Assembly: GCA_903906315.1 (NCBI GenBank)
Contig: CAIVJW010000073.1
Span: forward strand, 1-64,000
Direction of reading: 5' to 3'
Source of the DNA: an uncultured delta proteobacterium
Lineage (GTDB): Bacteria > Myxococcota_A > Polyangia > Polyangiales > Polyangiaceae
DNA: 64,000 nucleotides
Each line of letters opens with the position of its first letter. Position 1 is the stretch's first letter. Under the pieces are notes generated by a model. The model saw nothing but the letters and a program-made list of their open reading frames with translations. It had not been told where the DNA came from and searched no databases. Position numbers and translations under genes: made by a program. Shown piece after piece: positions 1 through 8,509 of this stretch.

Positions 1-60
1 CGCCCTGCGCCGCGCCACCCTGGCCGCCGCCGCCCTGCGCCGCGCCACCCTGGCCGCCGC
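1..60. repeat. 30-bp tandem repeat, two exact copies at the window edge
   Basis: Bases 1-30 and 31-60 are identical. The array probably continues outside the window. It lies in frame inside the partial lipoprotein, each copy encoding ten residues (GGGGQGGAAQ), so copy-number changes would keep the frame. Confidence 0.9.
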
Positions 61-559
61 CGCCCGCCCCCGCGGCGACGAGGTCGTACTCGAAGAGCGG
101 CGTCGGCAGCGTGTAGACGCAGCCGTCCGAGGCCTGGAAGTGCTGGACGGATTGAATGGCGACGTGGGCGGGCGCCTTCGTCCACGCCACGCCCTTGGCC
201 TGGTAGCGGACGTCCTTGCCCGAGGCCACCGCGGAGAAGGCCCACGCCGCCGGCACGGCCTCGGCCGCCGTGTGCGTGCCGGCGACGTAGCCGAGGGTCA
301 GCGACTTGAAGAGGCCAGGCGCGGCGACGACGGTGAAGCCGTGCGCGATGGCCTCGTTCGCCACCGTGCTCCCGATCGCCGGAACCACGTCCTTGACGAC
401 GAGCGTCTGCGGCGCGTCGATCGTGCCGCAGGTCGCGGTCGCGGTGGTCGTGCCGCCGGCGGCACCCGAGCCATCGTCGCTGCTGCTGCACGCGGCGACG
501 GCGAGGCCGAGGGAGGCGCCGAGGAGCGAGGCGACGAGCGAGCCGAAGAAGGAGGACAT
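1..559 (-). CDS. Secreted lipoprotein with Gly/Gln repeats, 3' end cut off by window edge
   Basis: Reading the minus strand from the ATG at 559 gives an open frame that leaves the window at base 1, so the C-terminus is missing. The protein starts with a short signal peptide ending in a lipobox (LAVAAC, Cys at about residue 24) followed by SSSDD, as in myxobacterial outer lipoproteins. The middle (about residues 40-160) has a regular, probably beta-rich composition that I do not recognise. The last visible residues are two copies of a ten-residue Gly/Gln/Ala unit encoded by an exact 30-bp tandem repeat. Codon usage fits the neighbours. Function unknown; the repeat is probably a surface linker. 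Confidence 0.75.
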   Translation of the reverse strand, partial: MSSFFGSLVASLLGASLGLAVAACSSSDDGSGAAGGTTTATATCGTIDAPQTLVVKDVVPAIGSTVANEAIAHGFTVVAAPGLFKSLTLGYVAGTHTAAEAVPAAWAFSAVASGKDVRYQAKGVAWTKAPAHVAIQSVQHFQASDGCVYTLPTPLFEYDLVAAGAGGGGQGGAAQGGGGQGGAAQG

Positions 560-790
560 GGCGCGCGAAGGTGGCCGGCCGCGCGCACCACGTCAAGCGG
601 CGGGCACCGATCCGGCGGTGAGGTGCGCGGGCCGCGCCGCCGCCGGCGGGCGGCCGGTCGCCACTGCCATCCTGTCATCGGGGCACACTCCACTTCGCCA
701 AATCGCCCGGGACTAGAACGCGATCGCGCGGGCGCCGCCGAGAAACTGCGCTTCGTGTGGCTGGTTCGCGGCTTGCTGAGTGGCCTGGAC
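560..790. other. Divergent intergenic region, no gene seen
   Basis: This lies between the start of the minus-strand lipoprotein and the start of the DUF2325 gene. Open frames here continue into neighbouring genes but have shadow-like composition. It should hold the two divergent promoters; I could not pick out convincing -35/-10 pairs. Confidence 0.5.
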
Positions 791-1108
791 ATGAAACCGG
801 CGACCACCGACTCGAAGGCTTCTACAGGTCAGACCGTGCTCGTCATCGGCGGCAGCGGCGGGCTGTCGGGCCGCTACCGCGACATCGTCGAGGAACACGG
901 CTGCTCGCTCCGCCACTACGAAGACAAGGTGCCGCCCGGCGCCCGCAGGCGGCTCGGGCGCGTCGCGCTCGTGGTGATCATGGTGGGCATGGTCTCGCAC
1001 GCGCTGCGCGATCAGGTGAAGGGCCTCGTCGACGACGCCCCGGTGGTCTACCTCCGCACCGCGTCGACGTCGGCGCTGCGCGCGGCGATCGAGCGCTGGG
1101 CGGCGTGA
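791..1108 (+). CDS. DUF2325-like small Rossmann-type protein
   Basis: A 105-residue protein. Residues 15-20 (TVLVIG) form a first beta strand followed by a Gly/Ser loop. YRDIVEEHGCSLRHYED, then a hydrophobic strand (LVVIMVGMVSH) and a final VVYLRT strand match the layout of the DUF2325 family: a small open alpha/beta fold in which a negative regulator-like strand detects and then forbids helical crossings. Members are uncharacterised. The ATG at 791 begins the conserved part after a short Thr/Ser-rich lead. An in-frame GTG at 755 would add 12 residues; neither start has a clear Shine-Dalgarno. It stands alone on this strand. Confidence 0.7.
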   Translation: MKPATTDSKASTGQTVLVIGGSGGLSGRYRDIVEEHGCSLRHYEDKVPPGARRRLGRVALVVIMVGMVSHALRDQVKGLVDDAPVVYLRTASTSALRAAIERWAA

Positions 1109-1132
1109 AGGCCGGGCCGTCGGCGGCGCCGC

Positions 1133-1260
1133 TCACTTCACGGGCGACAGGATCACCTGAACGACGCCGTTCGGCGCGGGGAGCGCGCGGGCCTGCGTGC
1201 CCGAGCCGCCTTCCGGGCCCTGCAGCGCCGCGCCCAGCTTCTCGAGCACGGGCACGGTGA
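1133..1260 (-). pseudogene. Possible C-terminal remnant of a minus-strand gene
   Basis: On the minus strand the last 41 or so codons before the stop at 1133 look like real protein (TVPVLEKLGAAL, then GTQARALPAP and VVQVILSPVK). The frame upstream is only the shadow of the glycosyltransferase gene. There is no start codon or room for the rest of the gene, so it is best explained as the tail of a gene whose 5' part was lost. Family not recognised. Confidence 0.3.
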
Positions 1261-1419
1261 GCCGGCGAGGCGCCCTGCGCGGAGGCGGCGCGATCCCGCC
1301 GCGCCGTGCCGCGCATCGAGGGATGCTACGCTGCGGCCGAAATGCGCGACGCCAGGTTGGACGATCCGAGGACCGGACGCGGGGCGCGCGTCCCCTCGGG
1401 CGACGGAGGGGCGCGGGCG

Positions 1420-2373
1420 ATGAAGGTCGTGTCGATCGTCGTGCCCGCCTTCGACGAGGCGGGATCGCTGCCGGAGCTCCACCAGCGACTGACACGCATG
1501 GCGGAGCGTGAGGCGGCCTACCGCTTCGAGATCCTCTTCGTGGACGACGGGAGCTCGGACGACACGATCGACGTCCTGCGCGCGCTCCGCGGGGGCGACC
1601 CGCGCGTGCGCTTCGTCAGCCTGTCGCGCAACTTCGGCCATCAGGCGGCCCTCTCGGCGGGCCTCGACCGGGCCACGGGCGACGCCGTGGTCTTCCTCGA
1701 CGCCGATCTCCAGCACCCGCCGGAGGTGATCTCCGAGCTGCTCCGCCGGTGGGAGCAAGGCGATCAGATCGTCAACACGGTGCGGCGCGACTCGACCCAC
1801 GTCTCCTTCGTGAAGCGCGCGACGCGGCGAGGCTTCTATCGGCTGGTCAACGCCATCGCGAACGTCCGCGTACAGCCCAACAGCGCCGACTTCCGCCTGC
1901 TCGACCGGCAGGCCGCCGATGGGCTGCGGAGGATCCGCGAGCGCGCGCGCTTCGTTCGAGGCCTGATCTACTGGATCGGGTTCCGTCAATCGGTGGTGCT
2001 CTACGACGAGGATCCCCGCTTCGCCGGCCGGCCGAAGTACTCGCTGCGCAAGAGCTTCCAGCTCGCCTTCGACGGCATCTTCTCGTTCTCGACGGTCCCG
2101 CTCCACTTCGCGACCCTGACCGGCGCCGTGGTCACCCTCGGAGCGTTCCTCTACGCGGGATACTCGGCATACATGAAGGTCGTGGCCAAGACGGCGGTGC
2201 AGGGCTGGACTTCGCTCATCTTCGTGGTCCTGATCCTCGGGGGGGTCGAGCTCATGACGCTCGGCATCCTCGGGTCGTACATCGCGCGGATCTACGACGA
2301 GGTCCGCGAGAGGCCGCTCTACCTCGTCAAGGACGCATCGGAGGTGACGGAGGCGAGCTCCGAGGAGACGTGA
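1420..2373 (+). CDS. GT2 family glycosyltransferase (bactoprenol-phosphate sugar transferase type)
   Basis: The 317-residue protein starts with the GT-A signature VSIVVPAFDEAGSL, has VDDGSSDDT (41-49) and the metal-binding DAD at 94-96 within FLDADLQHPPE. RFVRGLIYWIGF and FAGRPKYSLRK are typical of GtrB/DPM1-type enzymes. Two C-terminal hydrophobic segments (FATLTGAVVTLGAFLYAG and SLIFVVLILGGVELM) anchor it. Family knowledge: such enzymes move glucose or a related sugar from a nucleotide donor to undecaprenyl phosphate for cell-surface glycosylation. The ATG at 1420 has GGAGGG at 1405-1410. An alternative ATG at 1342 sits 9 nt after a TACGCT -10-like box and would add 26 residues as a leaderless start. 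Confidence 0.9.
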   Translation: MKVVSIVVPAFDEAGSLPELHQRLTRMAEREAAYRFEILFVDDGSSDDTIDVLRALRGGDPRVRFVSLSRNFGHQAALSAGLDRATGDAVVFLDADLQHPPEVISELLRRWEQGDQIVNTVRRDSTHVSFVKRATRRGFYRLVNAIANVRVQPNSADFRLLDRQAADGLRRIRERARFVRGLIYWIGFRQSVVLYDEDPRFAGRPKYSLRKSFQLAFDGIFSFSTVPLHFATLTGAVVTLGAFLYAGYSAYMKVVAKTAVQGWTSLIFVVLILGGVELMTLGILGSYIARIYDEVRERPLYLVKDASEVTEASSEET

Positions 2374-2424
2374 TCGGCGCAGCGGAGCGCGAAGCCGGGG
2401 TGCTGCCAACGAGGAGGTGAGCTC

Positions 2425-2700
2425 GTGAGCGAGCCCTGCGCGCGCCCGACCGCGTGCGCCGCGGGCGCTCGGTGTCGCTCGCGATCGCCCGGCGCTGATG
2501 TTCGAGCGCGGCGCTCGCGCTCGACGTCGTGCAGCTGACGAGCGGAGGCCGCCTTCATGGAGAGATCATCGAGGATTCGCCCGCCTCGGGCGTCCGGCTC
2601 GAGCTCGCGGATGGCCGCATCCGAGCGGTGCCCGCGGGCGAGGTCGCGTCCGTCGAATGCGACGCGGGCGCGCGAAAGAGCGCCGAGCCGCCTGCGCCAT
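2425..2700 (+). pseudogene. Broken small secreted-protein gene
   Basis: Frame 3 between 2499 and about 2690 encodes a convincing stretch (ALALDVVQLTSGGRLHGEII, then LADGRIRAVPAGEVASVE). It resembles the short beta-rich domain found at the start of many myxobacterial envelope proteins, right after a signal peptide. A TGA at 2496-2498 cuts the frame exactly where the signal peptide should run into it, and after about 2690 the frame turns into Arg/Ser-rich nonsense. A GTG at 2425 with GAGGAG at 2411-2416 is in another frame. I read it as a decayed gene; a short ORF from GTG 2529 is the alternative. Confidence 0.4.
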
Positions 2701-2782
2701 CACGCGATCCGCGGTCTACGAGGCGTTCCAGACGCCCTTCTTCCACGCCTTCTTCACCTTGCCGGCCGAGATCGCCCCCCTC

Positions 2783-2814
2783 TTCGGCGAGGGTCTAGCT
2801 CGACCCTCGCCGAA
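2783..2814. repeat. Perfect 13-bp palindrome made of two dispersed-element ends
   Basis: TTCGGCGAGGGTC (2783-2795) and its reverse complement (2802-2814) flank a 6-base loop, TAGCTC. The arm is the terminal inverted repeat of the elements at 47663-47842 and 56799-56970, but here the ends point outward, as if two element ends met across one 6-bp target site. It could also act as a hairpin terminator, although no T-run follows. Confidence 0.7.
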
Positions 2815-3040
2815 AGCACCCGTCCACGGCCTCTGTTCGAGCGTCGTCCACTGACTCGCCGGGGCTGCGGACCGGATGGATACGGAGTGCGATCAGCGCC
2901 AAGAGCGCCAACAGAAGATTCGGGGTGCAGCGAGCCTGCGCGTCCCCAGAGGGCCCCTCCTCCTTCCCTTCGCTTGGCGCCTTCCTCGGTCCGCACCCCG
3001 ACACCCGTGAACGCGGCGGATCCCCCCGGCCGGCGCCGCG
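2815..3040. other. Region without a supported gene
   Basis: No frame here has convincing coding character. A minus-strand frame (2795-3004) has one Leu-rich hydrophobic stretch but no ribosome binding site and ends in the palindrome. It separates decayed DNA from the end of the histidine kinase gene. Confidence 0.4.
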
Positions 3041-4759
3041 CTACTGCCCTGACCCCGGCCCGCGATCCGCGGGCGCCTTTTCGAGCAGCGGTGGCCCCGA
3101 GACGGGCAGCCACAGCTCGAACACCGCACCTCCCGACTCCCCCGGTCGATAGGCGATCTCGCCCCCGTGCTCGAAGACGATCCGCTGCACGATCGCGAGG
3201 CCGAGGCCGGTGCCGTGGTCCTTGCTGGTCGCGTAGGGATCGAAGAGGCGGGGGAGCATGTCGGGGCTGACGCCGGGGCCGTTGTCGCGCACGACGACGC
3301 GCACGCGGTCGCCGGGCAGGAGCGCGAGCTCGACCGCGACGCGCGGGCCGCCGGGGGCCGAGGCCGCGGCGTCGAGGGCGTTCTGGATGAGGTTCGTGAG
3401 CACCTGGACCAGCTGGTCGCGATCGGCGCTGACGGGGGGGATCGCGGCGGTCTCGAGCGTGACGGGCGGCGGGCCCGGGCCTTCGGAGGCGCTCGCGTGC
3501 AGCGCGACGACGCTGCGCGCGACGGCGGCGAGGTCGATGGGCTCGGGGCTCGGCGCCGGGAGGCGCTCGAAGCGCGTGAACTCGGTGACGATGTTCGCGA
3601 TGCGGTGGACCTCGTCGAGCACCGTCTTGGTCGCCTCGTCGAAGTAGTCGTCGAACGCGGGGTCCTCGCGCTGGCGCAGGCGTCGGAGCGTCTCGATGGC
3701 CGCGCGGATGGGCGCGAGCGGGTTCTTGATCTCGTGGGCGACGCGGCGCGCGACCTCGCGCCGCGCCGCGATGCGCTCGGTCGCGGCCAGGCGCCGGCGC
3801 ATGGCCGTCAGCTCGTCGATCGTGCGGTTGAAGGCGTCGGCGAGCGCCGCGATCTCGCGCCCGCCGCGCGCCTTCACGCGCCGAGGCTCGCCGGCCACGA
3901 CCTCGCGCGTCTCCCTGGCGAGCGCGACGATGGGGCGCGAGAGGCTGCGCGCGAGCACCCAGCCGATCGCGAGCGCGAAGGCGAGCGCGGTCCCGCCGGC
4001 GACGCCGATCGCCGCGTCCATGCGCGCCAAGGCCCGCGTGAGGTCGCCCCGGGCCGTCGACGCGACGCCGCGCAGGCCGGCGATCTGGGGGACGTCGATC
4101 GTGCGCACGACCGTGTCCTCGGCGACCGGCGGCGGGGGCTGGCTCGGGTCGACGGCGGCGAGGTCGACGCCGAACGCCCGGCCTCGCTCGAGGATGGACG
4201 CGATGCGGCGCGATCCGACGAGCCCGACGGTCACGCCGCCCTTCGTGCGCGCGCAGTGCACCTCGAGCGACGGATCGGCGCCCGGCGCGCCCGGCCGGAA
4301 GCGCGGGGGCCCGCCTGCCGGTTTGCCGACGAGCGCGGCGAGGCGCTTGTCCTTGGTGCCGATGCGGCCCACCTCGCGCGCGCCGAGGACCGTGCCGTCG
4401 CCCGTGACGAGCACGAGGTCGTCGAGGCGCAGCGCGGCGGCCTGATCGGGGACGTAGTAGCGGATCGCGATGCGGCGGTCCTGGTCGAGCGCCATGGCGT
4501 CGCCGCGCGCGGCCTCGAGGCCGACGAGCACCTTGTCGACGATCGTGTCGTGCTCGCATTGCGGGGCGAGCAGGCGCTCGAGCGACCGAGCCTCCCAGGC
4601 GAGCTCCTTTTCCACCCCCGCGTGCGCGGCCTCGATGCGCGCGGCAAAATCGGCCTCGATGATCTCGCGGGCGTCCTCGCGCAGGCGCGCGCCGACGAGC
4701 GCGGTCGCGACGATGGCGACGAGCCCGAAGGCGATGAGGAGGCGGGCGGCGAGGGGCAC
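3041..4759 (-). CDS. Membrane sensor histidine kinase, NtrY-like
   Basis: 572 residues. One transmembrane helix at about 6-24, a periplasmic sensor region to about 248, a second helix at 249-269, a HAMP linker (270-323), then HisKA with REVARRVAHEIKNPLAPIR (phospho-acceptor H342) and an HATPase domain with N box NLIQNALDAA, DNGPGVS and GTGLGLAIV. The REVARR(V/I)AHEIKNPL form is typical of NtrY-type kinases, which pass phosphate to an NtrC-like sigma-54 activator; no such partner is next to it. The GTG start at 4759 follows GGAG and begins a good membrane anchor; the frame upstream is shadow. It diverges from the MCP gene at 4935. Confidence 0.92.
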   Translation of the reverse strand: MPLAARLLIAFGLVAIVATALVGARLREDAREIIEADFAARIEAAHAGVEKELAWEARSLERLLAPQCEHDTIVDKVLVGLEAARGDAMALDQDRRIAIRYYVPDQAAALRLDDLVLVTGDGTVLGAREVGRIGTKDKRLAALVGKPAGGPPRFRPGAPGADPSLEVHCARTKGGVTVGLVGSRRIASILERGRAFGVDLAAVDPSQPPPPVAEDTVVRTIDVPQIAGLRGVASTARGDLTRALARMDAAIGVAGGTALAFALAIGWVLARSLSRPIVALARETREVVAGEPRRVKARGGREIAALADAFNRTIDELTAMRRRLAATERIAARREVARRVAHEIKNPLAPIRAAIETLRRLRQREDPAFDDYFDEATKTVLDEVHRIANIVTEFTRFERLPAPSPEPIDLAAVARSVVALHASASEGPGPPPVTLETAAIPPVSADRDQLVQVLTNLIQNALDAAASAPGGPRVAVELALLPGDRVRVVVRDNGPGVSPDMLPRLFDPYATSKDHGTGLGLAIVQRIVFEHGGEIAYRPGESGGAVFELWLPVSGPPLLEKAPADRGPGSGQ

Positions 4760-4934
4760 GGGGAGCTCCGGCGACGGGCGCGACGCTACCAGAAGCCGGA
4801 GCACGCCGGCCCGCGCAAGGCGAACGCTCGATCGCGCCCTCGCAGGCCCGCGACGCGGCGCGACACGCCCGGCACGCGCCCGGGAGTCGGTGCTAGGCTG
4901 CGCCGCGCGGGCCGCGGGGCTCGCGCAAGCCACC

Positions 4935-6413
4935 ATGCACCCTCGCCACCTCGGCGCGCCGCTCCTCGTGATCTGCCTCGCGCTCGCCTCCAGCGTGGTG
5001 GCCAAACAGGCGAGGGAGTACACGGGCGAGCTGTTCGTCGCGCTGGGCGTGGTCTCGGCGGGGGCGCTGCTCGCCGGGTCGCTGCGCGCAGCGCAGGCCG
5101 AGGACGCCGCCGATCGCAGCAAGGGCGAGATCGCCGCTGTCGCGACGTCGCTCGAGGAGATCGCGCCGCGCCTCGTCGACGGCGCGCAGCGGCTCGTGCG
5201 CGGCAGTGAGGAATGCGTGGGCCAAGCGCGCGACGCGGCGGCCGCGATCGCGGCGTTCGGACAGCGCACCGAGGCGATCGCGGGGCGCGCGGCCGAGTCC
5301 GCCAAGCTCGTCGTCCACCTCGAGGCCTCGAACGACGCGGCGGCGCGGGGGATCGGCGAGCTTGCGGCCAGCGCGCGCGAGGTGACGTCGTCGACGGCCG
5401 AGCTGGCCGCTTCGGTCCGCGAGGTCGCGAGCCGCGTCGGCGCGATCGCGCGCCCGGCCGAGGAGGCGATCGCCTCGATGGTCGCGAGGCTCGGGTCGGT
5501 CGACGACGCTCCGTCGAGCGCGACCGAGGCGGCGCGCCTCGCGGAGGAGGCCGCCTCCGACGCCGAGAAGGGCGCCGAGGCCGTGCTCAAGGCGACGGGC
5601 GAGATCGCGCGCATCAAGGAGTCGAGCCGGGACGCGGCCGCCGTGATCGCGGTCCTCGGATCGCGCCTCGACGCGGTCGGGCACATCGTCGCCGTGATCG
5701 ACGAAGTCGCCGAGCAGACCAGCCTGCTCGCGCTGAACGCGGCGATCCTCGCGGCCCAGGCCGGCGAGCACGGCAAGGGCTTCGCGGTCGTCGCCGAGGA
5801 GATGAAGGACCTGGCCGATCGCGAGGGCGGGATCACCAAGGAGATCGGCGATCTCGTCGAGGCGATCCAGGCCGAGTGCGCGAGCGCGATCCGCGCGGTC
5901 GAGCGCCGGGAGCACGACGTCGATCGCGGCGTCGAGGTCTGCGCCGACGCGGATCGCGCGGTGAAGAAGGCCCTCGACGGCGCGCAGCGGTCGGCGCTGA
6001 CCGTGGGGGCCGTGGCGCGCGCGACGGTCGACCAGGCCAAGGGATCCAAGCAGGCGGTCGACGCGATGGGGCGCCTCGCCGAGAGCGTGCAGCAGCTCGC
6101 GGCCGTGACCTCGCAGCAGGCGCGCGGATCGGACCTCGTCGCCAGGAGCGTGGATCGTCTGCGCGGCGCCGCGCAGCACCTCGAGCAGTCGATGCAGGAT
6201 CCGGCGCGCGGCGGTCGCCTGGCGATCGAGGCGCTGGCGGAGGTCGGGGCGCTGGCGCAGGGGGCCGAGGCCGACCGGCGCGCTTCGGCGCGCGACGGCG
6301 AGCGGCTGATCGAGTCGGCGCGGCGATCCGAGGAGCTGGCGCGCGCGCAGGAGGACGCCGTGCGCAGGCTGTCGAGCTCGTCGGAACGCGTGCGGCGCGC
6401 GGCGGGCGGCTGA
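4935..6413 (+). CDS. Methyl-accepting chemotaxis-like protein without a ligand domain
   Basis: 492 residues. Two hydrophobic helices near the start (LLVICLALASSVVA and LFVALGVVSAGALLAG) are almost directly joined, so there is no periplasmic sensor domain. A long Ala-rich coiled coil follows. The signalling tip IDEVAEQTSLLALNAAILAA with GKGFAVVAEEMKDLAD is the MCP hairpin, slightly altered from the usual QTNLLALNAAIEAARAGE. It probably signals membrane or cytoplasmic state to a CheA array or to another Frz-like system encoded elsewhere. ATG 4935 begins just before the first helix. It is followed 11 nt later by the FHA gene, so the two are probably one operon. Confidence 0.85.
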   Translation: MHPRHLGAPLLVICLALASSVVAKQAREYTGELFVALGVVSAGALLAGSLRAAQAEDAADRSKGEIAAVATSLEEIAPRLVDGAQRLVRGSEECVGQARDAAAAIAAFGQRTEAIAGRAAESAKLVVHLEASNDAAARGIGELAASAREVTSSTAELAASVREVASRVGAIARPAEEAIASMVARLGSVDDAPSSATEAARLAEEAASDAEKGAEAVLKATGEIARIKESSRDAAAVIAVLGSRLDAVGHIVAVIDEVAEQTSLLALNAAILAAQAGEHGKGFAVVAEEMKDLADREGGITKEIGDLVEAIQAECASAIRAVERREHDVDRGVEVCADADRAVKKALDGAQRSALTVGAVARATVDQAKGSKQAVDAMGRLAESVQQLAAVTSQQARGSDLVARSVDRLRGAAQHLEQSMQDPARGGRLAIEALAEVGALAQGAEADRRASARDGERLIESARRSEELARAQEDAVRRLSSSSERVRRAAGG

Positions 6414-6424
6414 CCGAGGACCCG

Positions 6425-7468
6425 ATGGCGATCACGATCCTCGTCCGCAATCCGCGGCGCGGCGCGGCCGGCGCGGCGTCCGGCTCGCCCTCGCCGAGCG
6501 AGCCGTCGCTCTCGTTCGACACCCCGCGGCTCGTGATCGGCCGCGGCGACGGCTGCGAGCTCCGCCTGCCCGACCCGAGCGTCTCGTCACGGCACGCATC
6601 CATCCGGCAGCGCGGCGCGGAGTACATCGTCCTCGACGAGGGCAGCACGAACGGCACCTTCCTGGCGGCGTGCGCGGCAGGCGGCGCGCCGGGCATCCAG
6701 GTCAAGCTGGCCGCGCAGTCGCCGCGCGTGATCCGGTCCGGGGACCTCGTGCGCGTGGGGCGGGTGTGGCTCGAGCTTCGGCTCGACTCGGCCATCTCCA
6801 ACGCGACGGCGGCGACCGCGAAGGACCTCGCGCTCGAGCTCGTCACGCGCGCGCTCGCGGCCGCGGGTGAGGACGCGCGCCCGCGCCTGCGCGTCGTCGA
6901 GGGGCCGGACGTCGGCAAGGATCTGCGCCTCGGCGAGCCCGGGCGGCACTACCTTGTCGGGCGCGCGAAGGACGTCGACCTGCCGCTCGATGACGAGGAC
7001 GCGTCGCGCCGACACTTCGACGTGGTGCTGCGCGGCGACCGCGCCATGGTGTGCGACCTCGGGTCGAAGGGGGGATCGGCCCTCGGCGACGTGCCGCTCG
7101 AAGCGCAGCCGGTCGCGTGGAAGCCGGGCACGAGGCTCTACGCCGGCGGCAACGTGTTCACGCTCGAGCTGGCGGCCGTCGAGGCGCTCGCCGAGCTCGA
7201 GCGCGGGCCCGACGAGGTGCTCCGATCCGGCGAGGTCGTCGATCCGCCCTTCGATGCGCCCCCGCCCTCGCCGGCCGAGCCGACGCCCGAGGCGCCCGAC
7301 GTCTCCGAGGACGATCGCGCGCCGCTGCGGCGACGCGACGCCGCGCCCGCGTCGCAGCCCCGAGGCGAGGAGTCGAGCTGGGGCCTCGCCGACGGCGCGG
7401 TGATGCTGATCGCGCTGGGCGTGCTCCTCGTGAGCGTCGTCGGCTTCTTCTGGCTGCTCCGTCGGTAG
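6425..7468 (+). CDS. Double FHA-domain protein with C-terminal membrane anchor
   Basis: 347 residues. The first FHA domain (about 36-110) has GRGDGCELRLPD, SVSSRHASI and NGTF; the second (about 175-245) has VGRAKDVDLPLDD and ASRRHFDVV. FHA domains bind phosphothreonine, so it should read out Ser/Thr kinase activity. A Pro-rich linker leads to one C-terminal helix (AVMLIALGVLLVSVVGFFWL), making it tail-anchored with both FHA domains in the cytoplasm. It follows the MCP-like gene by 11 nt, with GAGG before its ATG, suggesting the chemoreceptor-like protein and a phosphothreonine reader work together. Confidence 0.88.
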   Translation: MAITILVRNPRRGAAGAASGSPSPSEPSLSFDTPRLVIGRGDGCELRLPDPSVSSRHASIRQRGAEYIVLDEGSTNGTFLAACAAGGAPGIQVKLAAQSPRVIRSGDLVRVGRVWLELRLDSAISNATAATAKDLALELVTRALAAAGEDARPRLRVVEGPDVGKDLRLGEPGRHYLVGRAKDVDLPLDDEDASRRHFDVVLRGDRAMVCDLGSKGGSALGDVPLEAQPVAWKPGTRLYAGGNVFTLELAAVEALAELERGPDEVLRSGEVVDPPFDAPPPSPAEPTPEAPDVSEDDRAPLRRRDAAPASQPRGEESSWGLADGAVMLIALGVLLVSVVGFFWLLRR

Positions 7469-7589
7469 GCCGCCGGAGCGGGCTGCCCCTCACCGCCTTC
7501 CTCGAGGTGCGCCCGGTGACCGCCGGCGAGGCGCGCCCCGGCGATCCGCCGCCGCGCGCGCCCGGCGTCGCGGTGCTACACCCCGCGCG

Positions 7590-8393
7590 ATGGGGCTCTT
7601 CGACGTCCACGCTCACCTCACGCACCCGCGGATCGCGGCCGACGTCGCGGCGATCTGCGCCCGCGCGCGCGCCGCAGGCGTCACGACGATCATCACGAAC
7701 GGGCTCAACCCCGAGGACAACGAGGCGGCGCTCGCGCTCTCGCGCCTCGAGCCGATGGTGAAGCCCGCGTTCGGCCTGTACCCCGTCGACGCCGTGCTGA
7801 ACGAGATGCACGCGATGGGCAGCGACTACCCGCGCGATGGCGGGCCGTTCACGGCGGACGAGGGGATCGCGTGGGTGCGCGACCACGTCGGCGAGGGCCT
7901 CGCGGTCGGCGAGATCGGCCTCGACGGTCACTGGGTGCCCGAGGCCCTCTGGCCCCGGCAGGAGGAGGTCTTCCGCGAGCTCGTGCGGATCGCGATCGAC
8001 GCGGACAAGCCGATCATCGTCCACACGCGCCGGCGCGAGCGGCGCGCGCTCGAGATCCTGCGCGAGCTCGGCGCCACGCGCGTCGACTGGCACTGCTTCG
8101 GCGGCAAGGTGAAGCTCGCGCGCGAGATCGCCGAGGCGGGCCACTACCTCTCGATCCCCGCGAACGCCCGGCGATCCGAGTCGTTCACGCGCATGATCGA
8201 GACCTTGCCGCGCGACCGCGTGCTCCTCGAGACCGACTGCCCCTACCTCGGGCCGGACCGCGAGAAGGCGAACGAGCCCGCGAACGTGCGCGGCACGGCC
8301 GAGTACGCGGCCGAGCTGTGGAAAGTGCCTCTCGCCGAGGTCGAGGCCCGGATGGCCGAGAGCTTCGAGCGCCTCTTCGGCGTGGCGCCGTAG
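7590..8393 (+). CDS. TatD-family metal-dependent hydrolase (DNase)
   Basis: 267 residues, normal for the family. Metal ligands visible are DVHAHLTH near the start, GEIGLDGH (Glu ligand), IIVHTRRRE, the His of WHCFGGK and the C-terminal ETDCPYLG. TatD proteins are 3'-5' exonucleases or deoxyribonucleases acting in DNA repair and degradation. There is no Shine-Dalgarno; a TACACC box at 7577-7582 ends 7 nt before the ATG, so the mRNA may be leaderless. Confidence 0.93.
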   Translation: MGLFDVHAHLTHPRIAADVAAICARARAAGVTTIITNGLNPEDNEAALALSRLEPMVKPAFGLYPVDAVLNEMHAMGSDYPRDGGPFTADEGIAWVRDHVGEGLAVGEIGLDGHWVPEALWPRQEEVFRELVRIAIDADKPIIVHTRRRERRALEILRELGATRVDWHCFGGKVKLAREIAEAGHYLSIPANARRSESFTRMIETLPRDRVLLETDCPYLGPDREKANEPANVRGTAEYAAELWKVPLAEVEARMAESFERLFGVAP

Positions 8394-8509
8394 CCTCCAC
8401 CAAATCCAATTCCGATCTCGCGCGTCACAGGTCGTCGTGCCCCCGCGATGAGGGGGTGAGATCGCCCGGCGCGGCGCCCGGCGAAGACAACCAGCGAAGG
8501 AGAGGGGCG

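Noticed and set aside
1-60. Possible CRISPR
   Set aside because: The copies are directly adjacent with no spacers and lie in frame in a lipoprotein; likewise the 42-bp array at 52227-52436.
2795-3004. 69-codon minus-strand frame with a Leu-rich hydrophobic stretch
   Set aside because: No ribosome binding site, no homologue I recognise, and its end is the repeat palindrome; too weak to call.
2754-4559. 601-codon minus-strand open frame inside the NtrY-like kinase
   Set aside because: Arg/Pro/Ala-rich nonsense in another frame of the kinase gene, with no motif; a shadow caused by very high GC.
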